64,000 bases of DNA from Planctomycetota bacterium (GTDB taxonomy: Bacteria > Planctomycetota > Phycisphaerae > UBA1845 > UTPLA1): contig JAATGM010000032.1 of NCBI GenBank assembly GCA_015654675.1, forward strand, positions 124,001-188,000, written 5' to 3'. A program made the translations under genes and the position numbers. Numbering within the stretch: position 1 is the stretch's first letter; the number at the start of each line of letters is the position of its first letter. Positions 44,961-53,930 of the stretch are shown one piece after another. Under the pieces are notes generated by a model. The model was given only the letters and a program-made list of their open reading frames with translations. It did not search any database and was not told the origin of the DNA.

Positions 44961-46484
44961 ATGCAATCCGTGCTTCGCAAACTTGGGTTGGACGAGATCA
45001 ATGCCGGCGGATTTTGCGGCGAGTGGCTGGGCGGCGGCGAGCTGCTGACCAGTGATTCGCCGATCGACGGCAAGCCGATCGCGCGCGTCAAGCAATGCAC
45101 GCCGGCTGATTACGAGCGAATTATCAGCCGCGCGCACGACGCCTTTCTCAAGTGGCGCACTGTGCCCGCGCCGGTGCGGGCCGAAACGGTGCGTCTACTT
45201 GGCAATGCCTTGCGGGATGCGAAGAAAGATCTCGGCGAGCTGGTCACCATCGAGAACGGGAAGATTCGGGCCGAGGGCGAAGGCGAAGTACAGGAGATGA
45301 TCGACATCTGCGACTTCGCCGTGGGGCTGTCGCGGCAGCTTTATGGTCTGACGCTCGCGTCCGAGCGGCCGAAACATCGGATGATGGAGCAGTGGCATCC
45401 GCTGGGCGTCGTTGGCGTGATTTCGGCGTTCAATTTTCCGGTTGCGGTGTGGGCGTGGAACTCGGCTCTCGCTGCCGTGTGCGGCGACCCGACGGTGTGG
45501 AAGCCCTCGAGTCTGACGCCTTTGACCGCCGTCGCCTGCACGAAGATTGCCGAGCGCGTCTGCAAGGAGACCAGCGTCGATCCGGCCATATTCAGTCTGG
45601 TCATCGGGCCGGGTTCGTCGGTGGGCGAGAAACTCATCAACGATCGTCGCGTTCCGCTGATCTCGGCCACCGGTTCCTGCAAGATGGGCTATCGCGTCGG
45701 TGAGGCCGTTTCGAAGCGACTCGGACGAAGTCTGCTGGAGCTTGGCGGGAACAACGCCATCATCGTGACGCCCAGCGCCGACCTGAATCTTGCCCTGCGC
45801 GGCATCGTATTTGGTTCGGTTGGTACGGCCGGACAGCGTTGCACTTCCACACGTCGATTGATCGTCCATGAGTCGATCGAGAAGACGCTCACGGAGAAGC
45901 TGGTCGCTGCGTATAAGCAGGTCCGCATCGGCAATCCGCTCGAATCTGGAACGCTGATGGGACCGCTGATCGATGACGGCGCGGTTGAAGACATGATGAA
46001 AGCCGTGACGCGCGTGCGCGAGGAAGGCGGCGAAGTGCTGTACGGCGGCGAGCGGCTATCCGGCGACAAGTATCCGGGCGGCCGATACGTCACGCCGTGC
46101 ATCGCCCGCGCGAAGAACGATTTCAAGATCGTGCAGGAGGAGACCTTCGCTCCGATTCTGTACGTGATGACCTATCGCACGCTCGACGAAGCGATGGCGA
46201 TGCACAACGGCGTTCCGCAGGGGCTTAGCTCGGCCATCTTTACCAACGACGTCCGCGAGGCCGAACTGTTCGTCTCGCCGGCCGGCAGCGATTGCGGCAT
46301 CGCCAACTGCAATATCGGAACCAGTGGGGCCGAGATCGGCGGGGCATTCGGCGGCGAAAAGGAGACGGGCGGCGGCCGCGAGAGCGGCAGCGACTCGTGG
46401 AAGGTCTATATGCGTCGCCAGACGAATACGGTCAATTATTCGCCCGATCTGCCGCTGGCCCAGGGAATCCGCTTCGGCGACTGA
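44961..46484 (+). CDS. Piperideine-6-carboxylate/aminoadipate-semialdehyde dehydrogenase (ALDH7 type)
   Basis: 507 residues from ATG 44961; a TTG at 44946 is upstream and less likely. NAD-binding and catalytic motifs: GVISAFNFPVAVWAWN, KPSSLTPLTAV, LELGGNNAIIV (Glu base), GTAGQRCTSTRRL (Cys nucleophile) and NCNIGTSGAEIGGAFGGEKETGGG. The ALDH7 subgroup includes AmaB/Pcd enzymes. With LAT upstream it converts lysine to 2-aminoadipate. Confidence 0.92.
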   Translation: MQSVLRKLGLDEINAGGFCGEWLGGGELLTSDSPIDGKPIARVKQCTPADYERIISRAHDAFLKWRTVPAPVRAETVRLLGNALRDAKKDLGELVTIENGKIRAEGEGEVQEMIDICDFAVGLSRQLYGLTLASERPKHRMMEQWHPLGVVGVISAFNFPVAVWAWNSALAAVCGDPTVWKPSSLTPLTAVACTKIAERVCKETSVDPAIFSLVIGPGSSVGEKLINDRRVPLISATGSCKMGYRVGEAVSKRLGRSLLELGGNNAIIVTPSADLNLALRGIVFGSVGTAGQRCTSTRRLIVHESIEKTLTEKLVAAYKQVRIGNPLESGTLMGPLIDDGAVEDMMKAVTRVREEGGEVLYGGERLSGDKYPGGRYVTPCIARAKNDFKIVQEETFAPILYVMTYRTLDEAMAMHNGVPQGLSSAIFTNDVREAELFVSPAGSDCGIANCNIGTSGAEIGGAFGGEKETGGGRESGSDSWKVYMRRQTNTVNYSPDLPLAQGIRFGD

Positions 46485-46681
46485 TCGCCCCTTCATTTGC
46501 CACTTTGATCGGCTCGATTATCCGTTCCCCGGCGTGGGTGCGATAAGCGTTGCCGCGCGCTTACGTCCGCACACCATTTCGCCAAGAGCTTGCCATCGCC
46601 AGTCTTATCCCGCCTGCCGCGAACACCGATGAAACGAGGGTTTCACGGCCAATCTCGGCTCAACTAGATCGTGGGGAGCGC

Positions 46682-48448
46682 ATGCAGGGTATCGAACAGG
46701 ATAAGTGTGTGCTCGTCGCCGAAGATGACCGGGCCACGCTAATGCTGCTGGAGCGGCACCTTCAATCATCAGGCTATCGCGTGCTGACGGCGTCGAATGG
46801 CGCCGAGGCGATGCGCGTGCTGTTGGCACACGGGCCGCAAATCGTGGTGACCGATTGGATGATGCCCGAGATGGACGGCCTCGAACTCTGCCGCGCGATC
46901 CGCGAGCACGAAGGGGCGGGGTTCGTCTATACGATTATTCTCACGGCGCTCAGCGACGAAGATCGTCTCGTTGAGGCATTCGATGCCGGGGCCGACGATT
47001 TCCTCGTCAAGCCGTTTAATCGCAAAGAGCTGCTTGCGCGCATCCGCGCCGGCGATCGCATTGTTCGGCTGGAGCACGACTTGGCCGCCCGCACGCGCGA
47101 GATGCATCTACAGAACGCCCAGCTCGCCATCGTCAATGATAAGCTCAACACCATGGCCATTACCGACGAGCTGACCGGCCTGTTCAACCGCCGCGCCGCC
47201 ATGGACCGGCTTCGCGATCATTGGGCCGGGTCGAGCCGGCACGGCCAGCCGCTCACGTGCATTTCGCTCGATATCGACCACTTCAAGGCGATCAACGACG
47301 CGCACGGACACGACTTCGGCGACGTCGTTCTGCGTGAAGTCGCGAATGTGCTGCTCAACACGGTTCGCGTTGGTGAAAGCTGCTGCCGCGTGGGCGGCGA
47401 AGAGTTTCTGGTGATCTGTCCGAGCACCACCGCGGAAATGGGCGGCCGCGCGGCAGAGCGGCTGCGGGCCGCGGTTGAGCGGCGCGAAATCAGGCACCAC
47501 AACACGGTTCTCGGCGTGACCATGAGTCTGGGCGTCGCCGAGCGCGTCGTGGGAATGGAAGCGATGGACGACATGCTCAAGGCGGCGGACGAGGCGCTCT
47601 ACACAGCGAAACGATCAGGCCGGAACAGGGTGCAATTGGTGGGCGCGCCGGCGCCGGAGAGCATACTGATGGCACACGCGCAGGCCGGCAAATCGGATCT
47701 CGCCGATGCAACGCGCATCAGTGTCGTGCACGACGACGCCGTGCGCGACTCGGTCGTGCTCACGTTAAAGAAGCTGGCCGAATATCGCGACAACGACACC
47801 GGCGAGCATGTCGACCATGTGACGCACTATTGCATGCTACTGGCCGACACGCTGCGCTCGACCCCTGATTTCAGCCGTACGATCGACGCCGCCTTCATTC
47901 GCGAGCTTGGCCATGCCGCGCCACTGCACGATCTCGGCAAGATCGGTATTCCTGACAGTATTCTGCTCAAACCCGGCCGCCTCACGCCGGAAGAAATGGC
48001 CGTGATGCGACGGCACTGCCAGATCGGCGCCGACTGCATCCGTTCGGTCATGTCGCGAACACCCGGAGCCGGATTCCTCAGCATGGCGTTGGAAATCGCC
48101 GCCGCCCATCATGAGTGGTTCGACGGGAGCGGATATCCGGCCGGTCTTTCGGGGGACGAGATTCCGCTGGCGGCACGGATCGCCGCACTGGCCGACGTCT
48201 ATGACGCGCTGCGAATGAAACGCCCATACAAGAGCGCCATGACGCATGAGCAGGCGCGTGACATCATCGCGCAGGGCTCCGGCAAGCAATTCGATCCGCG
48301 CATGGTCAAGGCGTTCCTTGAGCGCGAGGCCGAGTTTTCGAGCTTGATGTCCAGGAACACGATCAAGCCGGCCGCGCCGGTGAAGCCCCCGTTGGCGCTG
48401 ACCGCCCGGGTGGAAACGATACAAATCGGGCGGGTGCGACTTCACTAA
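46682..48448 (+). CDS. Response regulator with GGDEF and HD-GYP domains
   Basis: 588 residues from ATG 46682 (GGGGAG upstream); the longer frame from 46550 has no RBS. Residues 8-125 are a receiver domain (DD at 15-16, phospho-acceptor Asp58 in VTDWMMPEMDG, Lys110). A coiled linker joins a diguanylate cyclase (GGEEF at 238-242); the inhibitory I-site reads RVGE rather than RxxD. Residues 360-560 are an HD-GYP phosphodiesterase (HDLGKIGIPD at 416-425; HHEWFDGSGYP at 476-486). It can in principle make and degrade c-di-GMP, with net output set by phosphorylation. No histidine kinase is adjacent. Confidence 0.93.
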   Translation: MQGIEQDKCVLVAEDDRATLMLLERHLQSSGYRVLTASNGAEAMRVLLAHGPQIVVTDWMMPEMDGLELCRAIREHEGAGFVYTIILTALSDEDRLVEAFDAGADDFLVKPFNRKELLARIRAGDRIVRLEHDLAARTREMHLQNAQLAIVNDKLNTMAITDELTGLFNRRAAMDRLRDHWAGSSRHGQPLTCISLDIDHFKAINDAHGHDFGDVVLREVANVLLNTVRVGESCCRVGGEEFLVICPSTTAEMGGRAAERLRAAVERREIRHHNTVLGVTMSLGVAERVVGMEAMDDMLKAADEALYTAKRSGRNRVQLVGAPAPESILMAHAQAGKSDLADATRISVVHDDAVRDSVVLTLKKLAEYRDNDTGEHVDHVTHYCMLLADTLRSTPDFSRTIDAAFIRELGHAAPLHDLGKIGIPDSILLKPGRLTPEEMAVMRRHCQIGADCIRSVMSRTPGAGFLSMALEIAAAHHEWFDGSGYPAGLSGDEIPLAARIAALADVYDALRMKRPYKSAMTHEQARDIIAQGSGKQFDPRMVKAFLEREAEFSSLMSRNTIKPAAPVKPPLALTARVETIQIGRVRLH

Positions 48449-48469
48449 CGATCTGGATTCGTCGCCGCG

Positions 48470-49504
48470 TCAGCGCCGGCCGTACATTTGCTCGTAGTAG
48501 CGCTGATATTCCCCCGATACGATCTGCTCCAGCCACGACTGATGGTCGCGGTACCAATCGACCGTCATCCGCAGACCGGTTTCGAACGTCACCGACGGTT
48601 TCCATCCGAACTCGGTCATCATTTTGGTCGCGTCAATCGCGTAGCGGCGATCGTGGCCGGGCCGATCCTTGACGTAGGTGATCAAACTCTCGGGCTTGCC
48701 CATCAGCCCCAGGACGGCCCGCACCACTTCCAGGTTGGTCTTCTCGTTGTTTCCACCTACGTTATAGACTTCGCCCGGCCGGCCGCGCGTCAGCACTGTC
48801 CAGAGGGCGGCGCAGTGATCGTGGACGTGCAGCCAGTCGCGGACGTTGAGTCCGTCGCCGTAGACCGGCAGCGGCTTGGACTGCCGTGCGTTGTTTATCA
48901 TCAGGGGCAGCAGTTTCTCGGGGAACTGATAGGGCCCGTAGTTGTTCGAGCAGCGCGTGATCAGCGTCGGGAATTGGTACGTGTGCCACCAGGCAGAGAC
49001 GAGATGGTCGGCGGCCGCCTTCGATGCGCTGTAGGGCGAATGCGGATCAAGCGGTGTCGTCTCGGTGAACATGCCAGTGGGGCCGAGCGACCCGTAGACC
49101 TCGTCGGTGCCGACCTGGAGAAAGCGCTGCGCCCTGGCTTCGCGCGCCGCGCGGAGCAGGTTCAGCGTGCCGCTTACATTGGTCTCGACGAAGACGCCTG
49201 GGCCGGTGATCGAGCGATCGACATGGCTTTCGGCGGCCAGATGGATGACGGCGTCGATTTCATGTTCCGCCATGATCCGATTCATGGCGTCTGCGTCGCG
49301 AATGTCGACGTGGACGAATTTGTAATTCGGGTTTTTCTGTGCGTCGGCGAGATTCGCGAGGTTGCCGGCGTATGTGAGTGCATCCAAATTGACAATGTGC
49401 GTGCCTGGAGCGTGTTCCAGGATGTAATGAACGAGGTTAGAGCCGATGAAGCCCGCACCGCCGGTGATGAGCAGGTGGCGCGGCGTATACGTCGCGCTGC
49501 TCAC
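48470..49504 (-). CDS. rfbB: dTDP-glucose 4,6-dehydratase
   Basis: 344 residues from GTG 49504, overlapping the rfbA stop (GTGA). Extended SDR features: LLITGGAGFIGSNLVHYIL, AAESHVDRSI, GTDEVYGSLG, the catalytic YSASKAAADHLV and RCSNNYGPYQFPEKLLP, with the C-terminal RPGHDRRYAID. It makes dTDP-4-keto-6-deoxyglucose, the precursor of rhamnose and other deoxysugars. The rmlC and rmlD partners are not in the window. Confidence 0.96.
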   Translation of the reverse strand: MSSATYTPRHLLITGGAGFIGSNLVHYILEHAPGTHIVNLDALTYAGNLANLADAQKNPNYKFVHVDIRDADAMNRIMAEHEIDAVIHLAAESHVDRSITGPGVFVETNVSGTLNLLRAAREARAQRFLQVGTDEVYGSLGPTGMFTETTPLDPHSPYSASKAAADHLVSAWWHTYQFPTLITRCSNNYGPYQFPEKLLPLMINNARQSKPLPVYGDGLNVRDWLHVHDHCAALWTVLTRGRPGEVYNVGGNNEKTNLEVVRAVLGLMGKPESLITYVKDRPGHDRRYAIDATKMMTEFGWKPSVTFETGLRMTVDWYRDHQSWLEQIVSGEYQRYYEQMYGRR

Positions 49505-50220
49505 GCCTCGCCTCCCTGGGCGACCAGCGATTGCACATGATGCAGCGACTCGAACGTCCCGGCGTCGCTCCACCAGCCCTTGAAGAAACCGTACGACAGG
49601 TCGCCGGATTTGATGTAGGCGTTGTTGACGTCGGTGATTTCGAGCTCGCCGCGCTTGGAGGGCTTGAGCTGCCGGATCACGTCAAATACCCGGCCATCGT
49701 AGAAGTAAATCCCCGTGACGGCGTACTTGCTCTTCGGCTTCGACGGCTTCTCTTCGATCGATACGACGCGATCGCCGACCAGTTCGGCGACGCCGAATCG
49801 TTGCGGATCGGGGACTTCCTTGAGCAGCACGCGGGCGCCTTTTTTCTGCGCTGTAAAGCGCTCGGCGTCGGCCGCGAGAGAATCCTGAAATATGTTGTCG
49901 CCCAAGATGACCGCCAACTGATCGCCGCCGGCGAAGTTTTCAGCCAGTGAAAGCGCCTGCGCGATCCCGCCCGCCTCGTCCTGTACTTTGTAAGTCAGCC
50001 GAATCCCGAATTCCTTGCCCGAACCGAGCAGACTGACGACGTCGCCCATGTGTTCGACGCCCGTGACGATCAGGATCTCGGTGAGACCCGCGCCGCTCAG
50101 CTTCTCGAGCGGGTAGTAGATCATCGGCTTGCGGCCGATCGGCAGCAGGTGCTTGTTCGTGACCTTGGTCAGCGGAAGCAGCCGGGAACCGGTGCCGCCG
50201 GCCAGAATGACGCCCTTCAT
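49501..50220 (-). CDS. rfbA: Glucose-1-phosphate thymidylyltransferase
   Basis: 239 residues from ATG 50220. Nucleotidyltransferase motifs: GVILAGGTGSRLLPLTKVTNKHLLPIG, PMIYYPLEKL, AVILGDNIFQD and EEKPSKPKSKYAVTGIYFYD. The length is that of the short form, which lacks the C-terminal allosteric extension. It forms dTDP-glucose for RfbB, to which it is translationally coupled. Confidence 0.95.
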   Translation of the reverse strand: MKGVILAGGTGSRLLPLTKVTNKHLLPIGRKPMIYYPLEKLSGAGLTEILIVTGVEHMGDVVSLLGSGKEFGIRLTYKVQDEAGGIAQALSLAENFAGGDQLAVILGDNIFQDSLAADAERFTAQKKGARVLLKEVPDPQRFGVAELVGDRVVSIEEKPSKPKSKYAVTGIYFYDGRVFDVIRQLKPSKRGELEITDVNNAYIKSGDLSYGFFKGWWSDAGTFESLHHVQSLVAQGGEA

Positions 50221-50352
50221 CGCTCGCTCCCATTTCGCAAATACGTGCGAGAGCGAAGATTATCGCTCAGCGCTCGCTGCTTTTCAATTCGCACGATGGC
50301 GATATCATCGCACCGCCCGAACGACAAAGTCCCCGGTTTGACGCGGCGAACA

Positions 50353-51306
50353 ATGGCAAATTCAAAGTCTTTGGCGATCTTTGGCGGAAGCGGCAGTCCG
50401 CGCCTGGCACAGGCCATCGGCCGGCGACTCAAGCTCAAGCTCGGGCGCTGCGAGACACTCAGCTTCTCCGACGGCAACACCTTTGTCCGTGTTCTCGACA
50501 ATGTTCGCGGCAAGGACGTCTTTCTCGTCCAGACACTCAGCCGTCCGGTGAACGACCGCTTCATGGAGTTGCTGTTTTATGTTGACGCGTTTCGGCGCGC
50601 TTCTGCGGGCAGTATTACGGCCGTCATCCCATTTTTTTCGTACGGCAAGGGCGACAAGAAAGATGAGCCGCGCGTCTCGATTCGCGCGCGCGTCTGTGCC
50701 GACTGTCTGGAAATCGCCGGCGTTGATCGCATCGTCACCATGGACCTGCACGCCCCGCAGATTCAGGGCTTCTTTCGCGTGCCGGTCGACCATCTTTATG
50801 GGCTGAGCTTGATTGTGGAGCACTTTCGCCGCCGCGCCGGCCGCGGAGACTGGGTCGTCGTTGCGCCCGACGTGGGCTTCGGCGAAATGGCCCGCCACTA
50901 TGCCCGCGCGTTGGGCGCGCGAGCCGTCATTGCCGAGAAGGTCCGAGCCGGTCACGACGAGAAGGCGCGCGTCGAGCGGATCATCGGTCGCGTCAGCGGT
51001 TGTAACGCCCTCATCGTCGACGACTTTGTGACCACCGGTGGGACGCTCATTGCCACGGCCGAACGTCTCAAGGCCGAGGGGGCCAAGCTGGTTGTGGCTG
51101 GTGTCACGCATGCTGTTCTCGGGGCTGATGCGGCGCGGCGAATTGATGCCTCACCGATTGAGGAATTGGTGGTAACCGATACGCTGGAACATCCCACCCG
51201 TGATCTGGGGAAGAAAATCAGCGTCGTGACCGCGGCGCCGCTCTTCGCCGAGGCGATTCACAGCATCCATCAGCGGACCAGCGTCAGCCGACTGTTTCGA
51301 TTTTGA
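50353..51306 (+). CDS. prs: Ribose-phosphate pyrophosphokinase
   Basis: 317 residues from ATG 50353; the open extension back to 50050 runs antisense to rfbA and is rejected. Motifs: FGGSGSPRLAQAI, FSDGNTFVRVLDNVRGKDVFLVQ, VIPFFSYGKGDKKDEPRVSI (ATP loop), TMDLHAPQIQGFF and the PRPP-binding LIVDDFVTTGGTL. It synthesises PRPP for nucleotides and His/Trp. It sits convergent with an esterase gene, 14 bp away. Confidence 0.94.
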   Translation: MANSKSLAIFGGSGSPRLAQAIGRRLKLKLGRCETLSFSDGNTFVRVLDNVRGKDVFLVQTLSRPVNDRFMELLFYVDAFRRASAGSITAVIPFFSYGKGDKKDEPRVSIRARVCADCLEIAGVDRIVTMDLHAPQIQGFFRVPVDHLYGLSLIVEHFRRRAGRGDWVVVAPDVGFGEMARHYARALGARAVIAEKVRAGHDEKARVERIIGRVSGCNALIVDDFVTTGGTLIATAERLKAEGAKLVVAGVTHAVLGADAARRIDASPIEELVVTDTLEHPTRDLGKKISVVTAAPLFAEAIHSIHQRTSVSRLFRF

Positions 51307-51320
51307 TTGAACGCGAGGGG

Positions 51321-53087
51321 TTAGTTGGTGCCGGTCCGCATGTTGCCGCGGTTTTCGGGGCCCTTGGCCAGCACGATGACGTCGGTGCTGCCGCGATACT
51401 CCTGCCCGTCTTTCGCGACGACCAGCACTGACAGCCGATGCTTGCCCGGCTGATCCAGTATTTTCACGCCGCGCGGTTCGTCGCAAATCCAGATGCCGTT
51501 GTCCATCCAGAGGAACTCGGCGTCTTTCACAAGTGTGCCGGGGAGATCCACGCTGAACGACGTGTAGAGCGGCGCCGTGCCGGTCGACGGTGTGACGAGC
51601 TTGATGGGCACGCTCCGGGCCAGCTTGGTCTGACCGCGGGTCGAGCGTTGGACCGTGGTCTGCGGCTGGGGAGTTGGCGGCGTTGTTGTCTTGGTGCGCG
51701 GGGCGGGCGATGGCGACGGCGGCTGCGCGTTCGAGGCCGTTCGCTGCGGCGCCGGCGGCGGGGTGGTCGACGGTTGCCGTCGGGGCGTGGTCGGTGTCGG
51801 GCGAATCGGCTCGCCCGCCAGTGCTTCGCCTGAGTAGTTCGACGTGTTGGCCTGGCGCGTTTTTGCGCTGTCGGCGACCGGTCGCGCCGGTGCCGGCGGC
51901 AGGTCGATGATGACCGGCGCGGCACTTCGCGGCGGGGGCGATGGTTTCGTGTTAATGATCGGCGCAGGTACCGGTTTGTTCATTGCCACCTGCTGCACTG
52001 GCTGCGGGGCCGGCTTCTGCGCCACGACCACCGGCTTGGGCTGCGGTGGCGGGGGAGGTGCGGCGCGCTTCGGCTCAGCAATCTTTACAGCGCCAGCGCC
52101 GGATGCCGGTGTTTTCGTGTTGGTGAGCGGGGTTTGCTTTACCTGCATCGGTCCGGTCGATGCCAGCTGTGTCTGGCCGACCGTCGATCCGGTGGGCAAT
52201 GACGGACCCTGCGGCGTTCGCGGCGCCATGGAAGCCAGCAATCCCGGCGGCGGCTCATATTCCTTCATGCGCACCTGCGCCAGCGTGGCCGCGGCCCGCT
52301 CGGGCTTGAGCGGCTCGATACCGAGCTGCTCGGCGAAGAAGGCCGCCGCGCATTGCGGGATGCGGCGATGGCCCATGTTGTCGATGGTCTTGCCGCTCGC
52401 CTTGAAGCCGCGGGCCTTGTACCACGCAACGGCCTGCTCCGACTCGGCCTTGCAGGCGGGGAAATCGCCGTCGCCGATGAAGGCAATCATGGGAACCGAT
52501 CGATAGAGCGGTACGTTGCTTTCCAGCAGCAGGTCGGGAGAGAAGTTGGACAATCGCGTGGCGATGCAGGTGAAGCGCGACGGATAGCGGTTCGCGAAGT
52601 AGTGCGCCATGTAGCCGCCGCACGACCAACTGGTCGAGAGCACTGCCTTCGGATCGGCGCGCGTCGTCGCAAAGACCTGATCCATGATGGCCATCACGTT
52701 TTCGCGATCCGACAAGACATAGGAGTGTTCGTGCCGCAGGGGGTATTCCATGAATGAGTCGCAGGATTGCAGCCACGGGGCGCAAACGATGTAGCCGTAG
52801 TTGTCGGCTTCCTGCTCCCATTCGTGGGCCTGGCGATCCCATGTGTCGTAGGGTTTCATGCCGTGGAAGGTCATAACCAGCGGCCAGCCCTTTTCCGGGT
52901 GGGTCGGGTGGCGACCATTGTTCTTGACGTATGCCTCGGGGAGATAGAGGTAATACTGGGCCTTGGTTCGCGGCTCAGTGATAATGGCCTGTTTGCCCAT
53001 ACCGGGCGGCTGGGGAACGGGGCAGCCCGTCACAAACGTCAGGATGCCCATCAAACCGAACAGTCGTATCGCGATGCGTGGAGTCAT
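51321..53087 (-). CDS. Lipoprotein esterase with Pro-rich linker and C-terminal beta domain
   Basis: 588 residues from ATG 53087. The lipobox is FVTGC, with Cys at residue 22. Residues 30-270 form an alpha/beta hydrolase of the PHB-depolymerase/esterase type: PLVMTFHGMKPYDTW, an elbow STSWSCGGYMAHYF in which the usual first Gly of GxSxG is Ser, GDGDFPAC (acid) and NMGHRRIPQ (His). Residues 275-480 are a long Pro/Ala/Thr/Gln-rich disordered linker; the last 90 residues (VKLVTPSTGTAPLYTSFSVDL …) look like a PKD/Ig-like beta domain. It is probably anchored to a membrane and active outside the cytoplasm on polyesters or glycoconjugates. Confidence 0.8.
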   Translation of the reverse strand: MTPRIAIRLFGLMGILTFVTGCPVPQPPGMGKQAIITEPRTKAQYYLYLPEAYVKNNGRHPTHPEKGWPLVMTFHGMKPYDTWDRQAHEWEQEADNYGYIVCAPWLQSCDSFMEYPLRHEHSYVLSDRENVMAIMDQVFATTRADPKAVLSTSWSCGGYMAHYFANRYPSRFTCIATRLSNFSPDLLLESNVPLYRSVPMIAFIGDGDFPACKAESEQAVAWYKARGFKASGKTIDNMGHRRIPQCAAAFFAEQLGIEPLKPERAAATLAQVRMKEYEPPPGLLASMAPRTPQGPSLPTGSTVGQTQLASTGPMQVKQTPLTNTKTPASGAGAVKIAEPKRAAPPPPPQPKPVVVAQKPAPQPVQQVAMNKPVPAPIINTKPSPPPRSAAPVIIDLPPAPARPVADSAKTRQANTSNYSGEALAGEPIRPTPTTPRRQPSTTPPPAPQRTASNAQPPSPSPAPRTKTTTPPTPQPQTTVQRSTRGQTKLARSVPIKLVTPSTGTAPLYTSFSVDLPGTLVKDAEFLWMDNGIWICDEPRGVKILDQPGKHRLSVLVVAKDGQEYRGSTDVIVLAKGPENRGNMRTGTN

Positions 53088-53090
53088 CAA

Positions 53091-53481
53091 CTTCCCTGGG
53101 TGCTTTACCCTCGCCGAATGAAGGCGCGCAGGCCGCAGCGGCCGGTGGCGTCAGTCAGATGGCGACATGTCAGTTACTTGGTCGAATCCGGGCCCCGCAA
53201 CGCGCCCTTCAGTCGCGCTGTTATTGGTCTCAGCGTGGCTGGCTCGGTCCGAATCGACGACAGATACAACCCATGGCACGGATGCACCCGTCAGGTTTGT
53301 ATCGTCGACGGCTGCATAAGTGCCCGAATGCTAAGAGACGAATTGTATTCCAGTTTGGCCAGTCGATCAAAGAGTTGGCGACGGATATCGGGCCTTTTTG
53401 AGGCAAATTGTTTCGAAATATGATGTTAGATTAGAGGGCGAGCAGAGTTTATGCCGCGGACCGCCCGATAACCCGAGTGTG
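53091..53481. other. Intergenic region, no gene seen
   Basis: About 390 bases between the esterase start and the end of arfB. Short frames (for example 53078-53401 +) lack an RBS and known motifs. The right half is AT-richer. It should contain the esterase promoter (-); nothing else is evident. Confidence 0.45.
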
Positions 53482-53910
53482 TTATTCTTCCGCGCCGCGC
53501 CACCGTCGCGCAGTTTTTACCTGACTTCGCTGCCGCTTTGAGGCCAGCCGCCGCTGGCGTGAGCCCGCGGTCGCGCGGGTAGCCCGGCGCATTTTTGGGG
53601 GACGCAGCCCACCTCTGAGGAGCTCGACAAACCGTTCGATCGATTCGCGACGGTTCATGGCCTGGGTGCGATGAACGTCGCAGACGATCCGCAGGGTCCC
53701 GTCGGCATCCACCCTTCCGCCCAGTGCCGTGAGCAGCCGGTGCTTCTGCTCATCCGAAAGCCCGCGGGATTCGTAAACATTGAATCGCAGCGTGACGCGC
53801 GTGTTGACCTTGTTTACGTTTTGCCCGCCCGGGCCGGAGCTGCGATCAAAAGCGAATTGGAGATCGTCGCCCGGAAGGGAGACCCGTTCACTGATTCGAA
53901 TTTCACGCAT
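53482..53910 (-). CDS. arfB: Peptidyl-tRNA hydrolase/ribosome-rescue factor ArfB-like
   Basis: 142 residues from ATG 53910. The release-factor-type domain has the catalytic GGQ in SSGPGGQNVNKVNTRVTLRF. The basic C-terminal tail (RQRRLASKRQRSQVK) is the hallmark that inserts into the empty mRNA channel. It rescues stalled ribosomes by hydrolysing peptidyl-tRNA. It follows metG by 20 bases, so the two are probably cotranscribed. Confidence 0.92.
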   Translation of the reverse strand: MREIRISERVSLPGDDLQFAFDRSSGPGGQNVNKVNTRVTLRFNVYESRGLSDEQKHRLLTALGGRVDADGTLRIVCDVHRTQAMNRRESIERFVELLRGGLRPPKMRRATRATAGSRQRRLASKRQRSQVKTARRWRGAEE

Positions 53911-53930
53911 GGTCGGGTCCCACCCGCGTT

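Noticed and set aside
48488-49540. 350-codon plus-strand frame across rfbB
   Set aside because: Antisense shadow without RBS or motifs.
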